From NCBI GenBank assembly GCA_947652855.1, contig CANTEO010000016.1:1-42625 (forward strand): a stretch of 42,625 bases of DNA, in the 5' to 3' direction. The translations under genes were made by a program, and so were the position numbers. Source of the DNA: an uncultured Roseburia sp. (GTDB taxonomy: Bacteria > Bacillota > Clostridia > Lachnospirales > Lachnospiraceae). The first letter of the stretch is position 1, and each line of letters starts with the position of its first letter. Positions 7,352 through 15,573 of this stretch are shown in pieces. A model generated the notes under the pieces. The model was not told the origin of the DNA, did not search any database, and worked only from the letters and a program-made list of their open reading frames with translations.

Positions 7352-9067
7352 TTATGCCTCCACAATTTCTGCATTCCATTCTTCATGCTGTTTAAGCATA
7401 CGGATGCAGGAATTCTTTAATTCAGCTAAAAGACGCGCTTTATGGTTTTCCTCAAAGTCAAATTCATCAATTGCGTCCATCGCCATCCAGCAAAATTTAT
7501 CAACCCATTCCTCAAACTGCTCCCGCTCATAGTTATACTGCCTTGCCATCACAAAAAGCCGCTCCGTCTTTCGGATCGTCCAGAATAAGCCTAACGCAGA
7601 ATATGAAGGCTCCCCTTTCCACATCCAGTGCAAAAATTCCACGATCCCCTGAAACTGCTTTAATCTGGATTCATACGTCGCATATCCGGCATATGCAGGC
7701 AGAATTGACTCTCCCCTTTTTCGCTTTTCTTCTTCCAGCGCTTCGTCCTTTTTTTCCGCAAACTCCGCCTCCCCCTCCAAGATCAAAGCCACCGGCTCTT
7801 CCACGCAGTCCCCTTTCTGGCTAAGCACGGCGCACCACCACTCATGGGGATAAAATGCATAGAACGCATTTTTCGAAAATCTCTCCAGCTCCGCAAAATC
7901 CTCCTGCATGAAATCCTCTCTCCGTATAATCAAGCCAGAGAGGTAATTTTGCGACAAAAACATACACTCAAAGGAATGGACGCCCCTTTCGCCATATCTG
8001 CGCTTTGTAATGTATGAGCCCTGGAAGGTGCTTTTGGCCCTCACCAGGCTGATCTGCGGATGCGTCGCCAATAATTTCATATAATGCTCCAAAGACTGCA
8101 AAATCACGTCGTCCTCGTCTGAAACCATCAATACATATCTCCCATGCGCCATCCCGATCGCATATCGCCAGTTCTCTGTAAAGACCAAGGTTTTTCCATG
8201 GTCGAAATACTGAATCCTCGCATCCTGGATACGGCTCACCTCTTTGTATTCCTCTTGATAATACTTCATGCCATTTTTGGAAATCACAATTTCAATTTCC
8301 GCGTCATAGAGCATTGTCCTTAACGTCTTCAATCTCTCCAAAACAAGATGCCCGCGATTGTAAGTCGGAATCGCTATTGTAAGCAGCACGTTTTCCGTGT
8401 TCCTGCCCTCCGGCGTCAGCCGGTATTTATGCTCCTCCTCTAAAATCCGGGTCAGCTCTTCTCTCTGCTCTTTTGAGCCAAAAATCATCTGCGGAAGATA
8501 GGTCGCCGTATTTTGATGAAAAAACGCCTGAAACGCCCCGTAGGACTCAAATACCCTGACGTTCTTAAAATACTCCGCCAAATCAGGAATTTTCCAAAAG
8601 GACATACAGCGCTTCATGTCATGGGCAATGACATAGAGCTTCCGCTCCTTGGCGTCCGTCAAAAAGGATTTTCGCTCATTCCAGTTCCAGTCAAATTCCA
8701 GGACCGCGGCTGAAAACTCCATCTGCTTAAGCAACGGCTCTATCTCGGCATCCCGCAGCTCAGAGATAGAAAACACGCCTCGAAACGCGCCTTCCTCTTT
8801 ATCAAAAATATAATACGCGCCCTCTTTATATGGAATAAAATCCAGAATGCAGTCTTCATAGGCCACATTCACATTTCCCGCATGACGGGCATAGGCGCTT
8901 TGAAACTCTGCTTGATTCCCCTCCATGTAGCATTGGTAAATATTTTCAAGAATCCAATCCTTTTCATATCCCTTACAATAGGCCAGGACAAACGCCTCCA
9001 AAGCCTCCTCATACTTTTCTTCCTGAAATTTCGCACATGCGTAATCCACTAAGGCCGCTTCATTCAT
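7352..9067 (-). CDS. GT2 glycosyltransferase with N-terminal TPR-like segment
   Basis: 571 residues. The first 60 look like a helical TPR pair (CAKFQEEKYEEALEAFVLAY). Residues 65-225 are unassigned. From about 227 a family 2 glycosyltransferase begins with LLTIAIPTYNRGH, and the metal site is in MVSDEDDVIL at about 317. The ATG overlaps the Maf stop codon (ATGA, 9067-9064), so the two are translationally coupled, and the ThDP gene starts 2 bases after its stop. Coupling to Maf suggests it acts directly on the same flagellin or glycan (inference). No transmembrane segment or signal peptide, so it is cytoplasmic. Confidence 0.85.
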   Translation of the reverse strand: MNEAALVDYACAKFQEEKYEEALEAFVLAYCKGYEKDWILENIYQCYMEGNQAEFQSAYARHAGNVNVAYEDCILDFIPYKEGAYYIFDKEEGAFRGVFSISELRDAEIEPLLKQMEFSAAVLEFDWNWNERKSFLTDAKERKLYVIAHDMKRCMSFWKIPDLAEYFKNVRVFESYGAFQAFFHQNTATYLPQMIFGSKEQREELTRILEEEHKYRLTPEGRNTENVLLTIAIPTYNRGHLVLERLKTLRTMLYDAEIEIVISKNGMKYYQEEYKEVSRIQDARIQYFDHGKTLVFTENWRYAIGMAHGRYVLMVSDEDDVILQSLEHYMKLLATHPQISLVRAKSTFQGSYITKRRYGERGVHSFECMFLSQNYLSGLIIRREDFMQEDFAELERFSKNAFYAFYPHEWWCAVLSQKGDCVEEPVALILEGEAEFAEKKDEALEEEKRKRGESILPAYAGYATYESRLKQFQGIVEFLHWMWKGEPSYSALGLFWTIRKTERLFVMARQYNYEREQFEEWVDKFCWMAMDAIDEFDFEENHKARLLAELKNSCIRMLKQHEEWNAEIVEA

Positions 9068-10965
9068 TTGCGTTTCTCCTCTCCTATCGGATGCTCTTTC
9101 GCATAGGGAATCAGCGTTTCTTTCGCAAGCTCTATAATCTCTTCTGACGCGACTGCAATGGCGTACAAAAGCACCTTGCCCTGTTCCGCCACGTCCAAAA
9201 GCTCGCTCTCCTTGTCCTCCTGCCCCTGATAAATCAATGGCCGAAGCGCGTACTCCACCGCCTTTAAGCTGTCCGTGACCGTTGCCGCCATATAGTCCTT
9301 TTCCATGAAATTGTTGACTTTTTTCACCTTCTTTAAGGCTTTTTGCAGCTCCTGATCTGAAACAGACGGCTTCTTTAGCAGCTTTTCCATCTTCTCATAA
9401 TGCTTTAGGCCCTCTGTCGCTTTTTTCTTCACTTCTTTCAGCTTCTTCTCCGAACCTGCAAAATACTCCAGGCCAATCTTACGGCTTTCCCCTTCAAACA
9501 GCTTATCCACACGGTCAATTTGCTCTTTTATATCAAATTCACGCTTACAGTATTTTTGTATCGCCTTTTTCAGCGTCATGACTTTACTGCCATGAATCCG
9601 TGCGCCGCCCTCCGTCGCGTCAATCGTCGTGATATTTTTCCACTCTTTAATATAACGCTCAAACCAGTCCAGATAAAATTTAAAGTCAGCCCTTGTCAGC
9701 ACCTTCCCGCCGTCCACAGACTCCACCTCAAAATACTCTCCGCTGTCCGCGTCAATTTCGTCCATTTTATCCTGAAACGTCCCGTCGGCATGGGTGCGGT
9801 TCCCCGTCATTGCAAGATCCTGCCCTATGAGTATCACCGTTTTCGCCCCCATAACGATCCCCATAGAATAAGCCGAGGTCGCCACGGAGCCTCCGGTCGG
9901 CAAGTCTAGCAGCGTTCGGTCACGGCCTTCCTTCCTGCTAATCGCAAACAGCATTTCATTCTCAAGGCCGGATCCGCTGTAATAAAAGAATTTCTTCCCC
10001 TTATGCAGCTTCATCGGCTCAATCGACACGCCCGTCATCGTCACCATCGGCACCTTTGACAGATCCTCATGCTCAAACAAAAACGCAGGCTTAAGCCCAT
10101 CCACTATCACAAACAAATCCGGTATGATCCCCGCATTTAAAAGCGGTTTTAAAGCCGTATCCGTCGCAATGATGCAGGCCTTTCCAACCGCCTTTTTCAA
10201 ATCCATGATATTCTTATTCAAAGAAGGCCCTGCGGAAACCACGATCACCGGGACGTCATCCGGCAAAAGCCCCCTTAAGTCCTCTGTATTGTATCCCTCA
10301 TATAAATATGGCAAATTATAAAACACATTCTTCGCATTAATGTCCGTAAACCGAATCGTCGTGTTCCAACCCGTCTCAATATCATCCATATGCTTGCGAA
10401 TCCGCTTGACAAATTCCTCTACCGGCTCCCGAAACAGCTCTCCATAATTGCCTGACATATAACATTTCAAAGACGCCATATTGTCCACCGTCACAAAATA
10501 GAACAAATATGCCGCCTTCTCTATCTCATTTATGCCCTCTACTATAATTCCCACAGGAATGTCCGGCTGAAACAAAAACGAAAGATCCACCTCTTCCATC
10601 TCTCTCCGAAACAGCTCAAACGACGGCTCATAAATTAAAATATTGGAGGTCTTTGGCGCCTCCTCCATAATCCTTTTAATATGCGCGCCATTTGAAATGC
10701 CTATTATGACGATCGGAGCATATGACTCGATTTTCCCTTGCAGCGCGAGCCATCGCTCCACAACTGCATCCGGCGCATATTTCCCATTCAAATAAAACGT
10801 TCTGTCATTTTGCCTTACTTTCAAAATCGTCTCGCCAAACAGGCTCTTTTCCGCTATTACGTCAAATTTCCGCTTTTTGCGCCGTTTTTCCGCCAATATG
10901 TTTGCCCACGCCGGATATTTCTTCCGCAACGCATCCATATTCTTCTCATACACCGGTTGATTCAT
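9064..10965 (-). CDS. Maf (motility accessory factor) DUF115-type flagellin glycosyltransferase
   Basis: 633 residues, matching the family that transfers sugars, often nonulosonic acids, onto serine and threonine of flagellin in the cytoplasm before export. The core has PVIVVSAGPSLNKN near residue 245, ATDTALKPLLNAGIIPDL, and VILIGQDLAMTGNRTHADG, which are DUF115 hallmarks. The C-terminal third is helical and lysine-rich. The start is uncertain: ATG 10965 follows the upstream gene's TGA by one base with GAGGG ahead of it, while GTG 10977 has GGAG 7 bases upstream and overlaps that gene. Its place two genes downstream of flagellin, with no other flagellar gene nearby, fits flagellin as target. 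No pseudaminic or legionaminic acid synthesis gene is in the window. Confidence 0.85.
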   Translation of the reverse strand: MNQPVYEKNMDALRKKYPAWANILAEKRRKKRKFDVIAEKSLFGETILKVRQNDRTFYLNGKYAPDAVVERWLALQGKIESYAPIVIIGISNGAHIKRIMEEAPKTSNILIYEPSFELFRREMEEVDLSFLFQPDIPVGIIVEGINEIEKAAYLFYFVTVDNMASLKCYMSGNYGELFREPVEEFVKRIRKHMDDIETGWNTTIRFTDINAKNVFYNLPYLYEGYNTEDLRGLLPDDVPVIVVSAGPSLNKNIMDLKKAVGKACIIATDTALKPLLNAGIIPDLFVIVDGLKPAFLFEHEDLSKVPMVTMTGVSIEPMKLHKGKKFFYYSGSGLENEMLFAISRKEGRDRTLLDLPTGGSVATSAYSMGIVMGAKTVILIGQDLAMTGNRTHADGTFQDKMDEIDADSGEYFEVESVDGGKVLTRADFKFYLDWFERYIKEWKNITTIDATEGGARIHGSKVMTLKKAIQKYCKREFDIKEQIDRVDKLFEGESRKIGLEYFAGSEKKLKEVKKKATEGLKHYEKMEKLLKKPSVSDQELQKALKKVKKVNNFMEKDYMAATVTDSLKAVEYALRPLIYQGQEDKESELLDVAEQGKVLLYAIAVASEEIIELAKETLIPYAKEHPIGEEKRK

Positions 10966-10966
10966 T

Positions 10967-11287
10967 TCATCCCTCACTCTGCAGCTCCGCCGCTATATAA
11001 TAATAGATTTCCAGCAACCCATATCGCAACACATCCAACAGGAAGACGGAATCTTTTTGCTCCACTCCATACATTATATCATTTAACACCTGCAGCACAA
11101 ATTCCTCACTCAGCTCAATGGAACGGTTCGGATCTGCAAGCATTTCAAATATCCCTGTAATCATTTGATTCAAGGAAGGCAGATAGCCTCTCAATTCATC
11201 CAGATACGTTTCCCCTTGCTCTATTTTCGTCCCAATCGCCTCAACAGTTTCAATATGCCGCTGTATGCCATTCATCAATTCATCCAT
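10967..11287 (-). CDS. Small helical protein of unknown function between flagellin and Maf
   Basis: I do not recognise this gene. From ATG 11287 it encodes about 106 residues, largely predicted helix with acidic patches (HIETVEAIGTKIEQGETYLDEL, FVLQVLNDIMYGVEQKDSVF) and no signal peptide or membrane segment. The open frame extends up to a TTG at 11344, but that lies against the flagellin terminator and has no ribosome binding site; even ATG 11287 has only a weak GGG 9 bases upstream. Its TGA overlaps or abuts the Maf start, so it is likely translated with Maf. A partner of Maf or a flagellin-binding adaptor is possible, on position alone. Confidence 0.6.
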   Translation of the reverse strand: MDELMNGIQRHIETVEAIGTKIEQGETYLDELRGYLPSLNQMITGIFEMLADPNRSIELSEEFVLQVLNDIMYGVEQKDSVFLLDVLRYGLLEIYYYIAAELQSEG

Positions 11288-11345
11288 ATTTTCATACCCA
11301 ACAATCCTATTTATTGTATTCTGACTGCTCCCTTTTTCTTCCAAT

Positions 11346-11380
11346 TAGAAAAAGGGAGTTGGCTTTTGCCAACTCCCTTT
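11346..11380 (-). terminator. Flagellin intrinsic terminator
   Basis: A perfect 13-bp stem (11380-11368 with 11363-11351, arms AAAGGGAGTTGGC and its complement) with a 4-base loop, followed by TTTTTCT on the minus strand. It begins 12 bases after the flagellin stop. The downstream glycan genes have no strong promoter of their own that I can see, so they probably depend on read-through. Confidence 0.9.
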
Positions 11381-11392
11381 AAGGCTGATATA

Positions 11393-12490
11393 TTATCCCA
11401 ACAAGGACAATACGCCCTGAGTAGACTGATTCGCCTGAGCCAGCATGGACTGTCCTGCCTGAGCAAGGATGTTGTTCTTGCTGTATTCCACCATCTCAGA
11501 AGCCATATCTGTGTCACGGATACGGGATTCTGCGGACTGCGTGTTCTCAGATACGTTATCCAAGTTTGCGATCGTGTGCTCCAACCTGTTCTGAAGAGCT
11601 CCGAGTGCGGACCTCTGGCTGGATACGTTGTTGATCGCGTTCTGCACCATCTCAATTGTTCCCTGAGCCTGCTGATAGTCGCTTACGTTCGGGCCTACAA
11701 CAGATGTTGCCTTCTTAGAGTTTACAACGAAGATCTGAGCAGCCATGGAAGCTTTTGCTTTAACGCTGCCCCTAACCGTTGCGGAGTTCGTCGTCTTCGT
11801 TCCGTTCGCCGTCTTGAAGTACGTCTTTCCGTTTGACGTCAATTTAGCAACCGTCGCGTTCTTGGAAGCGATCTGTCCAATGCTTTTCCTAAGAGCGCCA
11901 GAATTGGTCGTTTTCTTGATCGTCGTGGTCTCGTTCGTTGCAAAATATCCAGAGGTCTTGCCCATCTGAACCTTGCTAAGCCCGATCGCCTGAGCGTTCA
12001 TCTGAGCCACGTTGATCGTGATCTTCTGGTTCTGGTTTGCGCCAACCTGAAGGTTCTTGCCCGTGAAGCTTCCGTCTAACAGAGCCTGCTTGTTGAACTG
12101 CGTCGTCTCGGAGATACGGTCGATCTCCTCTACCAGAGCGTTCAGCTCCTGGTTGATCGCGTCACGGTCGATGTTCTGGTTCGTGTCGTTCGCGCCCTGA
12201 ACTGCAAGCTCATTCATACGCTGAAGGATGCTGTGCGCTTCGTTTAACGCGCCCTCTGCCGTCTGGATCAATGACACGCCGTCCTGCGCATTGCTGGACG
12301 CACGGTTCAAGCCGCGGATCTGGCTCCTCATCTTCTCAGAAATCTTAAGCCCTGCCGCGTCGTCCGCCGCACGGTTGATCTTGTAGCCGGATGATAATTT
12401 CTCTGATGATTTTGCCTGGCCGCTCGTTGTGATGCCCAACTGACGGTTTGAGTTCATTGCTGTGAGATTGTGCTGTACTACCATTGCCAT
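11393..12490 (-). CDS. fliC: Flagellin
   Basis: 365 residues. The conserved N-terminal D0/D1 coil is plain (MVVQHNLTAMNSNRQLG, SSGYKINRAADDAAGL) and so is the C-terminal one (SAESRIRDTDMASEMVEYSK, ending TQGVLSLLG). The middle, about 160-280, is short and rich in Ser, Thr, Lys and Ala, a plausible surface for O-glycosylation by the adjacent Maf. The start is ATG 12490, because AAGGAGG lies 8 bases upstream and the known flagellin N-terminus begins there; an in-frame extension to 12580 is leader sequence. It has its own sigma-28 promoter, a long leader with a CsrA-like hairpin, and its own terminator. It is the only flagellar structural gene in the window. Confidence 0.97.
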   Translation of the reverse strand: MAMVVQHNLTAMNSNRQLGITTSGQAKSSEKLSSGYKINRAADDAAGLKISEKMRSQIRGLNRASSNAQDGVSLIQTAEGALNEAHSILQRMNELAVQGANDTNQNIDRDAINQELNALVEEIDRISETTQFNKQALLDGSFTGKNLQVGANQNQKITINVAQMNAQAIGLSKVQMGKTSGYFATNETTTIKKTTNSGALRKSIGQIASKNATVAKLTSNGKTYFKTANGTKTTNSATVRGSVKAKASMAAQIFVVNSKKATSVVGPNVSDYQQAQGTIEMVQNAINNVSSQRSALGALQNRLEHTIANLDNVSENTQSAESRIRDTDMASEMVEYSKNNILAQAGQSMLAQANQSTQGVLSLLG

Positions 12491-12498
12491 AATATTTT

Positions 12499-12531
12499 CC
12501 TCCTTGAATTTACTGCAGCGTCCATGCTGCA
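12499..12531 (-). promoter_or_regulatory. Putative CsrA-binding hairpin and Shine-Dalgarno in the flagellin leader
   Basis: The leader folds a 6-bp hairpin, TGCAGC-ATGGAC-GCTGCA (12531-12514), which places ANGGA in the loop, the form CsrA prefers. It is followed at 12505-12499 by AAGGAGG, the flagellin ribosome binding site, which is a second GGA. In B. subtilis CsrA represses hag through a paired upstream hairpin and the Shine-Dalgarno, relieved by FliW. The same control is inferred here; csrA and fliW are not in the window. Confidence 0.6.
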
Positions 12532-12616
12532 TTTTTTGTTTTCTAAGCTGCGCCCTCCGGATCTTCATCCAAAGGCACATAAAAGCAACAACATATCTCT
12601 TGTTTGCTTGTTATAT

Positions 12617-12643
12617 ATATCGGGCAAACTCAAAAAAATTTTA
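12617..12643 (-). promoter_or_regulatory. Sigma-28 (FliA/SigD) promoter of flagellin
   Basis: On the minus strand TAAA (12643-12640), a 15-base spacer, then CCCGATAT (12624-12617), against the known sigma-D consensus TAAA-N15-GCCGATAT. Transcription from here gives a leader of about 120 bases before the flagellin ATG. Confidence 0.9.
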
Positions 12644-12699
12644 CATGAAAATATTATTTTTTTTCAAAATTTTTTTACGCTTACGGACGCAGGCTTTAT

Positions 12700-13575
12700 T
12701 TATTCTTTCATGGCCTCCCCTAGAAAATGATACTTGTCGAGCGCCAAATCGCTTTCCATATTATTTGTCAGAACAGCCGTTCCCTCATAACCGTCCAGAT
12801 GAAACAGGGCCGTCCCTTCCTCAGGGTCTTGATATTTGTCTCCTTTCCACGTCAAAAGCAAATATCCCTGATCCATGGAAATCAGCTCCGCGCCATTCTC
12901 ACCCGTCGTGTCGTCCAGCCCCGCAGTCCGCTCTAAAGACGTATCTTCGCCTTCCACTGTCCTCCCTGCGTTGCTTGCGTCCACTTCTTTTGCCGGCATT
13001 TCCTCTGCCAGGCCCTGACCCTCTGTCACGATCAAATCCCGGTAGCCCTGCGTCGTGTGACGGCTGATATATACCGGCGCCCCCGCTTTTTTAAACTCCT
13101 GCCTGACTGCCCCGACCGTCATCCCGCCATCCCTTACGTCATCCAGCCAAAGCAGCGCATTCCCCTCCAGCCCTTCCACTCCCTGCCCTAAGACATACGC
13201 AAGGATCTCCATTTGCCCATCCTCATTCAGATCGACATAGTTATAATAATAACGCACGTCGGCATAGCTTTCCTTTGGCACATTGCAGTATTCCGCAATC
13301 ACCTTTTCTAACTGCCCATGCGCGTCCGTCTCCCCAAACATACTGTCAAACCCTGCCGGAATCTCAACCGCGCTGCCAAGCGAAAGCTGGCTGCTGTCCC
13401 CCTCTGTGTTCATAAGCGCCTCTGTTCCCGTCTGATCGACAGGCGCATCTTCCTTTTCCGTCCCCATCTCACTTCCGCCGCCATCATCGGAACTCTCCTT
13501 CTTTCGCCCACAGCCAACTGCGGCAATCGAGATTGCAGACCAAATCAGAAACACTGCGATTCTGCTCTTCTTCAT
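12700..13575 (-). CDS. Putative lipoprotein of unknown function
   Basis: 291 residues. The N-terminus MKKSRIAVFLIWSAISIAAVGCG is a lipoprotein signal with lipobox AAVGC, so the mature protein should be anchored by C22 to the outer face of the membrane. A low-complexity Asp/Glu/Gly/Ser linker follows. Around residue 115 YVDLNEDGQMEIL looks like an EF-hand or VCBS-type calcium loop. I recognise no catalytic family. GAAGGAG sits 10 bases before the ATG. It ends about 60 bases before the flagellin sigma-28 promoter and looks transcriptionally separate from flagellin. Confidence 0.75.
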   Translation of the reverse strand: MKKSRIAVFLIWSAISIAAVGCGRKKESSDDGGGSEMGTEKEDAPVDQTGTEALMNTEGDSSQLSLGSAVEIPAGFDSMFGETDAHGQLEKVIAEYCNVPKESYADVRYYYNYVDLNEDGQMEILAYVLGQGVEGLEGNALLWLDDVRDGGMTVGAVRQEFKKAGAPVYISRHTTQGYRDLIVTEGQGLAEEMPAKEVDASNAGRTVEGEDTSLERTAGLDDTTGENGAELISMDQGYLLLTWKGDKYQDPEEGTALFHLDGYEGTAVLTNNMESDLALDKYHFLGEAMKE

Positions 13576-13707
13576 ATTTTAATGTCTCCTTCACATCACG
13601 TTTTATTTCTATTATGCATAAAATCCCTGTTTTTATGCAAATGCGCCGCTATGGACGCTCTTTCGCCAAACGCGGCAAGGCATTCCGCCGCTAAAATCAC
13701 GCGCCGC

Positions 13708-13736
13708 TTGCGCTGCCTGTCCTTTTTTTATATAAT
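13708..13736 (+). promoter_or_regulatory. Promoter of the DUF4317 gene
   Basis: TTGCGC (13708-13713), a 17-base spacer and a perfect TATAAT (13731-13736), about 37 bases before the ATG. The -35 is a weak match. It is divergent from the lipoprotein gene. Confidence 0.5.
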
Positions 13737-13772
13737 ACTTTTACATTATGACGGAAAGCGAGGCATCCACCT

Positions 13773-15029
13773 ATGAATAAAAAAGATGTTTTAGAATTAA
13801 AGCGCAGAATGAAAAAAGAAGCCTGCACCTTTACCCGAATGTGCGGCTGTTATGTAGACGGCGAGCGGAACCGCGTGCTTAAGCTTGGGGAAACTTTTTT
13901 AAATTTAGAAGATGAGGAATTTCATAAATACTTGGAAATTGCAAAAAAAGTTCTCTCTGGAACCATAGGCAACCAGCTCTTAGAGTTGGATTTTCCGTTA
14001 GAGGAAGAGGCTGCTGGAGGGAAACAGCAATTTTTATGCGCGCTGCGAAGCAGCGCCCTGCAAAATGAAGATCTGCTGGAACGCTTTTATGACCTAGTCA
14101 TTGACCACTACGCCTATGCGGGAAATTACCTGATCTTAATTTTCCATGACGCCTATGACGTAATGACGAAAACAAGCGACAACAATAAGCTGGACGAATC
14201 GGAGGAGGTCTATGAATATCTGCTGTGCGCGATTTGCCCGGTCACTTTGAGCAAGCCCGGCTTAGGCTACCGGATCGACGAAAACAGGATCGGGGCAAGA
14301 ATCCGCGACTGGATTGTCTGCGCGCCGGAAAGCGGCTTTGTCTTCCCTGCATTTACAGACCGAAGCGCCGACCTTCATTCCGTCATGACCTATCATAAAA
14401 ATCCGAAAGAGCCTCACATTGAGCTTATGGAAGACATTTTAGGGTGCGCGGCAAAGCGCACTGCCACCGAACAAAAGCAGGCCTTCACCTCGATTGTAAA
14501 ACAAGCCTTCGGCGATGATGAGACGGCCTCTCAAGATGTGTTTTTTGAGATTCAGCAGGAGTTCTCAGACCGGATAGACAGCCAGGACAAAGACGTTGAG
14601 CCAGAAGAGCCGATGCGCCTTACGGCACAGGATATTGGAGAGATTCTGGCGGAATCCGGCGTTCCAGAGCTTGCGGCCGCCACAATTGAGGCGTCTTATC
14701 AAAAGGAATTTGAAGACGACGCCCCTATTTTAGAGCATTTAATTGACGCAAAAGCAGTGGAGGCGGGAAATCGGCGCAGGCAGGAACGGGAACTGATCCA
14801 AAAGGTCGCGTCCCTGGAGGAAGCTTTGGATGACGCGCGCGCCGCCGCAAGCTCCCTGGACGAGGAAGACGGGACCGGAGCCGTAAAAACCTATGACGTT
14901 ATCCTCCGCGTCACGCCGGAAAAAGCCGCGCAGATCAAGTCCCGGCTCTTAGACGGCCAAAAATGCCTGGTTATCCCTATGGACGAAAATGAGCACGCCG
15001 CCATCAACGGCGTAAACACCACCGTCTAA
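13773..15029 (+). CDS. DUF4317 family protein
   Basis: 418 residues beginning MNKKDVLELKRRMKKEACTF, which I recognise as the DUF4317 family found widely in Lachnospiraceae. No function is known to me. It has no signal peptide or membrane helix, so it is likely cytoplasmic. A coiled-coil-like stretch (QERELIQKVASLEEALDDARAA) lies near 335-360. GAGG is 9 bases before the ATG. It is one of only two plus-strand genes here, in a different orientation from its neighbours, and is probably a single-gene transcript. Confidence 0.8.
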   Translation: MNKKDVLELKRRMKKEACTFTRMCGCYVDGERNRVLKLGETFLNLEDEEFHKYLEIAKKVLSGTIGNQLLELDFPLEEEAAGGKQQFLCALRSSALQNEDLLERFYDLVIDHYAYAGNYLILIFHDAYDVMTKTSDNNKLDESEEVYEYLLCAICPVTLSKPGLGYRIDENRIGARIRDWIVCAPESGFVFPAFTDRSADLHSVMTYHKNPKEPHIELMEDILGCAAKRTATEQKQAFTSIVKQAFGDDETASQDVFFEIQQEFSDRIDSQDKDVEPEEPMRLTAQDIGEILAESGVPELAAATIEASYQKEFEDDAPILEHLIDAKAVEAGNRRRQERELIQKVASLEEALDDARAAASSLDEEDGTGAVKTYDVILRVTPEKAAQIKSRLLDGQKCLVIPMDENEHAAINGVNTTV

Positions 15030-15080
15030 GCCAGGCCCTAAAAACGCGTTCCGACACGCTTTTCATCTGTTCCAAACGCT

Positions 15081-15125
15081 TGGTGTGTTTTTGGCGCACC
15101 CAAAAACAGGCGCATAACACCTTTC
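15081..15125 (+). other. Inverted repeat between the DUF4317 and XRE genes
   Basis: A 9-bp perfect inverted repeat, TGTTTTTGG (15086-15094) and CCAAAAACA (15100-15108), inside a looser outer pair GGTGT/ACACC. It may end DUF4317 transcription or bind the XRE regulator; the sequence does not decide. Confidence 0.4.
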
Positions 15126-15172
15126 CTTTCTAAAAGTATGGCTATAACATATTCATAAGGAGGTAACAGATT

Positions 15173-15514
15173 ATGGCGCTTAAACCCCAAGCATTTGGAA
15201 CCGCATTGAAAAACGCAAGAAAGGAGAACCGGCTCACGCAAGCGGAATTAGCTGAACGGCTTGACATTTCCCTGTCCTACCTGAAGGATCTGGAGTATTT
15301 CAGGGGCCTGCCAAGCCTTGAGCTGTTTGTGAGCGTAGTGGAATTGTTTCATTTGTCTGCGGACGACATCATCTATCCGAACGCAAATGCAGACAGCCCC
15401 GCTTTTCAGAAAATCAACCGCCTGCTGCGCCAGTGCAACGACGCTCAGCTTGACATCGTCCTTGCAACCGCAGAAGCCGTCATAGCAGCCAACGGGCTGC
15501 AAGAAGAAGCTTAA
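15173..15514 (+). CDS. XRE-family helix-turn-helix regulator
   Basis: 113 residues. Residues 8-65 form a Cro/C1-type HTH: FGTALKNARKENRLTQAELAERLDIS, then SYLKDLEYFRGLPSLELF and LSADDIIYP. The C-terminal 45 residues are helical and may dimerise. AAGGAGG is 9 bases before the ATG, and TATAAC about 25 bases upstream could be a -10. Its target is unknown; autoregulation through the inverted repeat just upstream is possible. It is not linked to phage or toxin genes here. Confidence 0.85.
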   Translation: MALKPQAFGTALKNARKENRLTQAELAERLDISLSYLKDLEYFRGLPSLELFVSVVELFHLSADDIIYPNANADSPAFQKINRLLRQCNDAQLDIVLATAEAVIAANGLQEEA

Positions 15515-15522
15515 AGCCAAGA

Positions 15523-15552
15523 ACGGCCCGCTCCCCAAAAGGAACGGGCCGT
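15523..15552. terminator. Bidirectional terminator between XRE and glucokinase genes
   Basis: A GC-rich 12-bp stem with one mismatch (15523-15534 with 15541-15552, arms ACGGCCCG...CGGGCCGT) and a short loop, between two convergent genes. On the plus strand it is followed by CTTCTTAT. No long U run on either side. Confidence 0.7.
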
Positions 15553-15573
15553 CTTCTTATGTATGTCCCTCAT

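Noticed and set aside
11165..11836. A 223-codon plus-strand open frame across the flagellin C-terminus and terminator
   Set aside because: It reads through the flagellin terminator hairpin and the conserved flagellin end in antisense; no plausible start signal.
15173..15514. XRE regulator considered as an antitoxin or phage repressor
   Set aside because: No toxin-like, integrase or phage gene is adjacent.
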